Source: Variovorax guangxiensis (GTDB lineage: Bacteria > Pseudomonadota > Gammaproteobacteria > Burkholderiales > Burkholderiaceae_C). Taken from it: DNA of 64,000 nucleotides. Position 1 is the stretch's first letter. Every line of letters starts with the position of its first letter. A model generated the notes under the pieces. The model made no database searches and was not told the DNA's origin. It worked only from the letters and a program-made list of their open reading frames with translations. The DNA is taken from the NCBI RefSeq assembly GCF_003952165.1, contig NZ_RXFT01000008.1, positions 124,001-188,000 of the forward strand, written 5' to 3'. Position numbers and translations under genes: made by a program. This document shows, piece after piece, positions 58,211 through 64,000 of this stretch.

Positions 58211-60840
58211 GCTTCGCTGTCCGCGGGCGCTGGCTGATGCTGCAGTTGCTGCTGCCGGTTGGCGATCTGCTGCATGTCTTCGACGATCTGCTTCTGCGAC
58301 ATGATGCTCAGGTCGATCACCTCGCGCGCCTGCGCGACGTAGTAGGCCAGCTGCTCGTCGCTGCGCGCGATGGACTTGCCCAGCGCGCCTTCGATGCGCT
58401 GCAGATGGCCCGCGAGCTTGTCGTTCGACTGGCTGAAGAGCTGCACCGCAAGGCCGAAGGCCTCGCCCAGGCTGGCCACCTCGACGGCGCTGCCGGTGAT
58501 CTGCGCGGCAACGGAGGCCATCTTCTCGGACTCGGCATCGGCCCTTTCGGTGAAGCGGCTGCCCACGCGCTCCAGCATCTCGGCCGACGCCGACACCAGC
58601 GTGTCGATGGCGGTGCGCTGCTCGGTCGAGGCGTGGTTCACCGCGTCGAGCAGGGTGGAGAGCGTTTCGAGGATGCGGCTGCGCTCTTCCAGCATCGCGT
58701 TGTCGCGGGCCATGCCGTCGGCGAGCTTCTGGCGCAGCTCGGTGATCACTTCGGCCGCGGCGCGCGGCGCTTCCGCTGCGGCCTGCAGCAGTTGGGCGAT
58801 TTCGGTGACGGTGCTCTTCGCATGCGCTTCGGACTGGGCCGACATGTCGCGCGCGGTCTGCGCCATGGTGTCGACCAGCTGCTTCTGTTGGCTCGCGCTG
58901 TGCTCGCCGGCCTGCTGCCATTCCTGGCGCAACGATGCGGCCATGTCGGTGAGCGACTGCGTCCAGGCCGAGAGGCGCTGTTCGTCGCGCGATGTCATCT
59001 GCGACACGATCTCGGCAGCGGCGCGCGGTGCTTCGGCCGCCGCCTGCAGCAGTTGCGCGATCTCGGCAATGGTGTTCTTCGCGTGCGCTTCGTGCTGGGC
59101 CGACATCTCGCGAGCGGTCTGCGCCATGGTGTCGAGCAGCTGTTGCTGCTGGCTCGCGTTGTGCTCGCTGGTCTGTTGCCACTCCTGGCGCAGCGACGCG
59201 GTCATGTCCGCGAGCGACTGCGTCCACGCCGAGAGGCGCTGTTCGTCGCGCAGCGTCATCTGCGACACGATCTCGGCAGCGGCGCGCGGTGCTTCGGCCG
59301 CCGCCTGCAGCAGCTTCGCGATTTCGGCGATGGTGTTCTTGGCGTGCGCTTCGGTCTGCGCCGTCATGTCGCGCGCGGTCTGCGTCATGGCGTCGAGAAG
59401 CTGCTGCTGCTGGCCTGCGCTGTGCGTGCCGGCCTGCTGCCATTCCTGCTGCAGCGATGCGGCCATGGCGGTGAGCGATTGGGTCCAGGCGGCAAGGCGC
59501 TGTTCGTCGCGCGATGCCAGTTCGGCCTGCAACTTCGCGTGCGATTGATCGACGGATTGAAGCAGCGATGCGGAGTGCCGTTCGAAGGCGGCCGCAGCGG
59601 TCGACAGGGCCTGATGCGCATCGCCGGAGAGCTTCTCGCTGACCTGCTGATGCCGGGCCAGGGCGCTGTCCCAGGTGCTGGAGACCTTGCCGACGGCGCT
59701 TTCGAGGCGGGCGGACACGGCGTCCACGAGCGCGGTCGAGCGCTGCTCGAAGCTCTGGGCGAACTGGTCGTGCGAGCCGCGCATGTCACCGGCCAGCGTT
59801 TCGCTGGCGCGCTGATGCTCCGCGAGCGCGCTCTTCCAGGTGTCGGCCACGTGGGCGGTGGTGGCCTCGAAGCGGCCGGAGAGGCCGTCGAGCTGCTGCT
59901 GCACCGTCTTCGAAATGGTGTCGTGCAGCGCGACGGTTTCGCGTGCGATGCCGGCCATGGTGGCTTCGACCACGGGCTGGATCGCCGCGCCCGCGACGCG
60001 CGCGCTCTCGGTCAGGCTGTGCTTCAGCGACTGGTCGACGGAAGCGGCGAGGTTGCCGTAGACGGCTTCGGCCTTGCTGTGGAAGCTGTCCTGGCCGGCG
60101 ACGAGGCGCTCGTGCAGCGCCTGGCTCTGGCGTTCCATCGCCAGCATCATGGCCTGCAGCTGGCCGACCAGCTCGGGCATGGCGTGAGCCTGCTGCTGCA
60201 GCAGCTTGAAGGATTCGTCGCGCTGGTGCGTCTGCGAGAAGACGCGCAGCACGGTGGCGATCTTCGTGTCGAGCAGTTGCGCGGCCTGCAGCCTTTCGCG
60301 GCGGCTCAGGGCCGAGGCCAGGCCCAGCATGGCCGATGCGGCCACGCCGGCCACCGAGGTGCCGAAAGCCAGGCCGAGTCCCTTGACGGGGGCCGAGAGC
60401 GAATCGCGGATGGTCTGCAGGTCGGTCGAGCTTTCGAGCGCGATGCCGGTGCCCCGGAGCGTGACCACCATGCCGACGAAGGTGCCCAGCATGCCCAGCA
60501 GCACCAGGAAGCCGGCGAGATACGGCGTCAGCGCCGGGCCGGGCAGGCCCACGCGCTCGCCCTCGATGCGCAGGCGCACGGCGTTGCGCAGCGAGGGATG
60601 CAGGCGGTCGAGCCACGCGCCCAGGTTGTCGGGCGGGGCGGACAGGCCGGAGACGGCCCCGGTCAGCGTGGAGGTCGCCTGCTGGAAGCGGTGCAGCTCC
60701 AGCGCGCCCATGATGTAGAAGGCGCCGACGATCAAGGTGACGGCCAGCGCCAGCGTGTTGGTGCCGATGTATCCGGCGCCCACCCAGCCGACGACGGCCA
60801 GGCCGGCGGCAAACACAGCGTATTGAAGGAATCGGGTCAT
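58207..60840 (-). CDS. DUF802 protein: MotA/TolQ-like channel with very long coiled-coil tail
   Basis: An 877-residue protein. Four membrane helices are predicted at about 5-25, 29-47, 106-128 and 153-178. The last two carry LLGMLGTFVGMVVTL and LGLAFGTSVAGVAASAMLG, like TM3 and TM4 of ExbB/TolQ/MotA/ZorA proton channels. After residue 190 the protein is a 680-residue Ala/Gln-rich alpha-helical tail. It includes three near-identical 87-residue units (444-530, 531-617, 618-704). The C-terminus has a DUF802-type end. Together with the MotB-like protein it should form a membrane stator. Role is not known; ZorA of Zorya has a similar layout. Confidence 0.87.
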   Translation of the reverse strand: MTRFLQYAVFAAGLAVVGWVGAGYIGTNTLALAVTLIVGAFYIMGALELHRFQQATSTLTGAVSGLSAPPDNLGAWLDRLHPSLRNAVRLRIEGERVGLPGPALTPYLAGFLVLLGMLGTFVGMVVTLRGTGIALESSTDLQTIRDSLSAPVKGLGLAFGTSVAGVAASAMLGLASALSRRERLQAAQLLDTKIATVLRVFSQTHQRDESFKLLQQQAHAMPELVGQLQAMMLAMERQSQALHERLVAGQDSFHSKAEAVYGNLAASVDQSLKHSLTESARVAGAAIQPVVEATMAGIARETVALHDTISKTVQQQLDGLSGRFEATTAHVADTWKSALAEHQRASETLAGDMRGSHDQFAQSFEQRSTALVDAVSARLESAVGKVSSTWDSALARHQQVSEKLSGDAHQALSTAAAAFERHSASLLQSVDQSHAKLQAELASRDEQRLAAWTQSLTAMAASLQQEWQQAGTHSAGQQQQLLDAMTQTARDMTAQTEAHAKNTIAEIAKLLQAAAEAPRAAAEIVSQMTLRDEQRLSAWTQSLADMTASLRQEWQQTSEHNASQQQQLLDTMAQTAREMSAQHEAHAKNTIAEIAQLLQAAAEAPRAAAEIVSQMTSRDEQRLSAWTQSLTDMAASLRQEWQQAGEHSASQQKQLVDTMAQTARDMSAQSEAHAKSTVTEIAQLLQAAAEAPRAAAEVITELRQKLADGMARDNAMLEERSRILETLSTLLDAVNHASTEQRTAIDTLVSASAEMLERVGSRFTERADAESEKMASVAAQITGSAVEVASLGEAFGLAVQLFSQSNDKLAGHLQRIEGALGKSIARSDEQLAYYVAQAREVIDLSIMSQKQIVEDMQQIANRQQQLQHQPAPADSEA
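58724..59511 (-). repeat. Three tandem 261-bp repeats inside the DUF802 gene
   Basis: The word TTCGTCGCG recurs at 58981, 59242 and 59503, exactly 261 bases apart. The three units each encode about 87 residues starting RDEQRLxAWTQSL and ending EAPRAAAEI-type sequence. They differ by few substitutions. Unit number is likely to vary between strains. Confidence 0.85.
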
Positions 60841-61553
60841 GGGGTCCTGGTGGCCTGGGCGCGAAGGGCATCGAGCAGCCCTTCGACCGGTTGGAATCGA
60901 AAATCAAGTTCGGCGAGCAGCACGTCCTGCGCGTCCTTGCGGAACACGTCCAGCCATGCGTCGGGGGGCGGGGCGGCGGTGTCCGGCGTTTGCGCTTCTT
61001 CCGCTGCCGGCGCTTCGCCCGCTTTGCGCAGGCGCTCGAAATGCCGCTCCAGCAGCCCCGGCACGGCCGAAAGCAGGCTGTGCTCGCGCGCTTCCAGCAC
61101 CTGCGCCATCACCACGTCGACCGAGGCCAGCCGCGCCATGGCAGGCGACCTGGCAGCCATGGCCGAGCGCAGCCTGCTGCGCAGCGAGCCCACGCCGGCT
61201 TCCATGGCCTGCTGCCGGGCGAGGTAGCGGCGGCGGTAGGGGGCGAAGTCCGAAGTGGCGTCCTTGCCGGCGCCGAAGGTGTTGTCTTCGACGATGGCGC
61301 TGGCCAGCGCGCTTTTCACGCGGTTGCATTCGCTTTCTTCGGTGTTGCGGGGAGCGCGAATGCTGGCCTGCGCCGTTGCGGGCGTGCCGTCGAGCGCGGC
61401 TGAAAGCGAGATGGCGTCGGTCCAGCCGAACCACTGGCTCAGCCGGTCGGCGGTGGGGTTTGCGGGTTCGCGGACGTCAGCCTCGGCCAGTCGGGAAAGC
61501 AAGCGAATGAGCGCCGAGCCGTTGAAACCTGAGCGCTTGAAAACTTGCCCCAT
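60837..61553 (-). CDS. DUF3348 domain protein
   Basis: A 238-residue, mostly helical, cytoplasmic protein that opens the four-gene operon. Recognisable parts are LIRLLSRLAEADVREPANPT near the start, YLARQQAMEAGVGSLRSRLR in the middle and DVLLAELDFRFQPVEGLLDA near the end. The family DUF3348 occurs in beta- and gammaproteobacteria next to DUF802. No function is known. Its stop overlaps the DUF802 start by four bases. Confidence 0.83.
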   Translation of the reverse strand: MGQVFKRSGFNGSALIRLLSRLAEADVREPANPTADRLSQWFGWTDAISLSAALDGTPATAQASIRAPRNTEESECNRVKSALASAIVEDNTFGAGKDATSDFAPYRRRYLARQQAMEAGVGSLRSRLRSAMAARSPAMARLASVDVVMAQVLEAREHSLLSAVPGLLERHFERLRKAGEAPAAEEAQTPDTAAPPPDAWLDVFRKDAQDVLLAELDFRFQPVEGLLDALRAQATRTP

Positions 61554-61688
61554 AACCTCCTGGATCCGCCTGAACGCGCCTCTTCGAAAAACCCGGCAGT
61601 CTACAACAGCGCCCTTTGTCCGGGCCCCTCCGGACGGCAGCTCAGGACGCCGGCTGTGTAACGAAATGCCAGTTTTCCATTACCGTTT

Positions 61689-62981
61689 TCATTGGGGCGT
61701 GCGCGGCGAATTCGGCGACCGGACATGCTCCGGCCGCACGCCCAGCCCCACGGCCCTTGCCGGCAGCCGGCGCAGCAGCGGCCAGCGCGCCAGCAGCCGC
61801 AGCGGCAAGGGCAGGCGACGCCCCGGCCTGGCCGTAGCCGCGCCGTCGAGCACGGCCATGAGCACGCGGTCCTGTATGAAGCGCTGCACGGCCTGGGTGA
61901 CTTGCACCGGCCACTCCCTGCGGCGCTGCAGCTGGGGCAGCAGGGCGTCGATTTCCTTGTCTGTCGCTTCGCCGGCCAGGGCGGGGGCCAGCAGGTTGGC
62001 GGCAGCCACCGCGTCCTGCACGGCGAGGTTGATGCCGACGCCGCCCACGGGCGACATCGCATGCGCGGCGTCGCCGATGCACAGCAGGCCAGGGCACGAC
62101 CAGCTTTCGAGCCGGTCGACCGTCACTTCGAGCAGCTTCACCGAATCCCAGTCGGGCAGCGCCGAAGGCAGCCTTTCGGCGAGGAAGGGCGCGATTCGGC
62201 CGATTTCTTCGTGGAAGGCGGTCATGCCCCGCGCCTGCAGCGCATCGTGGCCGCCCTTGGGGATGACGAAGGCGCATTGCCAGTAGTCGCCACGGTTCAG
62301 CGTCACCAGGATGTGGCCGCCTGCGATGTGGCCAGCGGTGGCGTCGGGGTCGCTGGCCAGCCTCGGAACGGCCATCCACAGTACGTCGATGGGCGCGCCG
62401 TAGCTGATGTGCGGCAGCGCCGCCGCATCGCGCAGCGCGGAATGCCGGCCGTCGGCGGCCACCACGAGCGAAGCATGCAGCTCGACCTCGCGCGGCTGGC
62501 CGGCGCGGCGGTCGCGACGCACCTTCACGCCGTTGACGCGGCCTTTTTCCTGCAGCAGGCCGATGGCCTCGGCGTCGGTCCACAGCTCGAAGCCAGGGTA
62601 GCGCCGGGCCTCGTCGTACATGAAGTCCAGGAACTCCCACTGCGGCATCAGCACGAGAAACTTGCTGTGCGAGGGCAGGTGGGTGAAGTCGGCCACCGGC
62701 ACGGCGCGGCCCTCGTAGCTGGCGCGCAGCTCGTCCACGCGGTCGTGGGGGCGCTGCAGGAAGGCGTCGAGCAGTCCCAGCTCGTGCAGGATTTCGAGCG
62801 TGGACGGGTGCACTGTGTCGCCGCGGAAGTCGCGCAGGAAGTCGAGATGCTTCTCCAGCACGACCACCGGCACGCCGGCACGGGCCAGCAGCAGGCCCAG
62901 AACCATGCCGGCAGGGCCACCACCTGCGATGCAGCAGCGTGGCGTCGGGGATGCGCTCGCTTGGGCTGTTGGCGTTTCCAT
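61689..62981 (-). CDS. FAD-dependent monooxygenase (UbiH/PHBH family)
   Basis: A 430-residue group A flavoprotein hydroxylase. The FAD motif is CCIAGGGPAGMVLGLLLARA near residue 16, the second FAD motif is VVAADGRHSALRD (about residue 173) and the third is LLCIGDAAHAMSPVGGVGIN (near 310). It resembles aromatic hydroxylases that use NADPH. The substrate is not predictable. It is the only gene in its transcript as far as seen. Confidence 0.88.
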   Translation of the reverse strand: METPTAQASASPTPRCCIAGGGPAGMVLGLLLARAGVPVVVLEKHLDFLRDFRGDTVHPSTLEILHELGLLDAFLQRPHDRVDELRASYEGRAVPVADFTHLPSHSKFLVLMPQWEFLDFMYDEARRYPGFELWTDAEAIGLLQEKGRVNGVKVRRDRRAGQPREVELHASLVVAADGRHSALRDAAALPHISYGAPIDVLWMAVPRLASDPDATAGHIAGGHILVTLNRGDYWQCAFVIPKGGHDALQARGMTAFHEEIGRIAPFLAERLPSALPDWDSVKLLEVTVDRLESWSCPGLLCIGDAAHAMSPVGGVGINLAVQDAVAAANLLAPALAGEATDKEIDALLPQLQRRREWPVQVTQAVQRFIQDRVLMAVLDGAATARPGRRLPLPLRLLARWPLLRRLPARAVGLGVRPEHVRSPNSPRTPQ

Positions 62982-63066
62982 GGCTCCGATCGATCGATCC
63001 GGTCGCGCCGCGGACGACGTGGCCTGTGTTGCACGGCGCCGCCCGGTGTACCGGGCCCAGCCCGGC

Positions 63067-64000
63067 TCAGGGCTGCGCGAAGGTGACGCGCTGGGCGATG
63101 AGCACGCCGTCGACCACGCGGTCTCCGACGACTGTCACGCGCTTGCCGTTGCCCAGGTCCGCGGGGGTGCCGTTTTCGAAGATGGTAGCGGAGTCACCGG
63201 CGTTCACGTGTTGGCCGCGCACGATGAAGTCGGAACGCGACTGGTAGCCGGAGACCGGGCCGATCACCGTGAACGAGGCCGGCCCGCCCGTGCCGGGCAC
63301 GTAGCGGATGCGCAGCTTCTTGGCCACCAGCACCTGCCCGGAGAGGAAGCCGTCGACCTCGACCTTGACGCCGTTGCCGATGGAGCCGGCCGGGCCGCCG
63401 GTGATCTGCGCGTTGCGCGCGTCGACCTTGTTGCCGAGCACGCGGAAGTCGCCGAGCGAGGCGAAGTCGGTGGCGACGCCCGCGAGCTGCAGCGCGATGC
63501 CGTCGGCGGTGGGGATGGCGTACCAGCCCTTCACCGTGGTGGCGGTGAAGCGGCCTGCCACCGGCGCCACGGTGCCGCGCACGCGGACGATGGCGCCTTC
63601 GGCCAGGCTGGCGGTGTCGACGCCGGGGCCGAAGTCGACGGTGAGCAGGCCGAGCGTGAACTGCCGGCCGACAAGGTCGAGGTTCTGCACGGTGCCGGTC
63701 GCCAGCGGCTCGGCGGAGGCGGGCGTGATGTGCACGCGCGTGGCGCGCAGCGTGCCCGGCGAGGCGGGCAGGCCCCAGACCTGGATCACCGCGCCGTCGC
63801 GCAGGTCGGCCGGGCCGCTGGCGTCGCCCCAGACGGTGGCGGTGTCGGTGGTCACGCGGCTGCCCATGACGGTGAAGCTGCCGTCCGCGAGGTTGATGGC
63901 GGAGACGGCGCCGCGCAGCTCGGCGGCCGAGACGACCTGCGTGGCGACGCCGCTGGTGAAGTCGGCGTCGACCTTGCCGGCGACGCGCGCGCTCATGCCG
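63067..64000 (-). CDS. DUF5666 domain-containing protein (C-terminal part, runs off the window)
   Basis: At least 311 residues. The sequence has four or more repeats of a beta-strand-rich unit, with lines such as VSAINLADGSFTVMGSRVT, GTVQNLDLVGRQFTLGLLTV and VIGPVSGYQSRSDFIVRGQH. This is the DUF5666 pattern of tandem OB-like beta domains in secreted proteins of proteobacteria. The start and any signal peptide lie beyond position 64000. The function is unknown; a surface or binding role is likely. Confidence 0.85.
   Translation of the reverse strand, partial: GMSARVAGKVDADFTSGVATQVVSAAELRGAVSAINLADGSFTVMGSRVTTDTATVWGDASGPADLRDGAVIQVWGLPASPGTLRATRVHITPASAEPLATGTVQNLDLVGRQFTLGLLTVDFGPGVDTASLAEGAIVRVRGTVAPVAGRFTATTVKGWYAIPTADGIALQLAGVATDFASLGDFRVLGNKVDARNAQITGGPAGSIGNGVKVEVDGFLSGQVLVAKKLRIRYVPGTGGPASFTVIGPVSGYQSRSDFIVRGQHVNAGDSATIFENGTPADLGNGKRVTVVGDRVVDGVLIAQRVTFAQP

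Noticed and set aside
58724..59511. Tandem repeats considered as a CRISPR array
   Set aside because: The units are 261 bases, nearly identical throughout, in frame and translated; there are no short repeats with unique spacers.
1..64000. tRNA, rRNA and prophage genes
   Set aside because: No cloverleaf tRNA, rRNA segment, integrase or phage structural gene was recognised by eye in the window; a covariance search was not possible.

Overview
The window is GC-rich, densely packed bacterial DNA. It has a complete urea ABC transporter operon (urtABCDE), a DUF3348-DUF802-OmpA-DUF2894 operon, a DUF5666 protein, TTG and GTG starts, and short intergenic palindromes of a kind common in the family Comamonadaceae. 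Together these point to a Burkholderiales betaproteobacterium, most likely Variovorax or a close relative. That placement is inferred from gene content and style, not from a marker gene.

Layout. 0-7 kb: a minus-strand run rnm (PHP phosphatase), an EamA transporter, yciO, an M50 protease and the start of trpS, then a ZntB-like and a Pit-type transporter. 6.7-12.1 kb: PPK2 kinase, a secreted-type esterase, an AraC regulator divergent from a SnoaL-like protein and an EmrB-type exporter, and a MazG-like pyrophosphohydrolase. 12.2-18 kb: urtABCDE, with a REP-like inverted repeat pair between urtA and urtB. 18-22 kb: an MFS exporter, a PhoD phosphatase and an aldo/keto reductase. 22.2-30.3 kb: one transcription unit for a tripartite RND pump and its own two-component system. 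30.5-37.4 kb: a DedA-rhodanese fusion, an IS66 remnant, a solitary HipA/YjjJ-like kinase between 24-bp direct repeats, an MFS exporter, a Cache-domain histidine kinase with a NarL-type regulator, and a small hypothetical gene.

37.5-40.2 kb is an AT-richer island: a two-gene module of a DUF262 protein and a HEPN-type putative RNase, next to a 5'-truncated and frameshifted phytanoyl-CoA dioxygenase pseudogene. It is a strong candidate for a mobile defence or toxin-antitoxin module. 40.3-52.7 kb is a catabolic and uptake region. A polyamine-type ABC transporter is split, with its ATPase in one operon and its binding protein and permeases in another. Around it lie a flavin monooxygenase, ArgE-like deacetylase, LysR regulator, DUF1028 protein, RidA, an unusual AroQ-like protein, a hydroxyacid dehydrogenase, a GST and a quinone oxidoreductase.

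52.8-57 kb holds two methyltransferases, methionine aminopeptidase, a small membrane protein, an HU protein and an NlpC/P60 lipoprotein. 56.9-61.6 kb is a four-gene minus-strand operon whose two central proteins look like a MotA/TolQ-type channel with a very long cytoplasmic tail and a MotB/OmpA-type partner. That layout resembles the ZorAB motor of Zorya defence systems, but with different accessory genes. The window ends with a FAD monooxygenase and a partial DUF5666 protein. The features most worth follow-up are the HEPN-DUF262 island, the ZorAB-like DUF802 operon and the bracketed HipA-like cassette.
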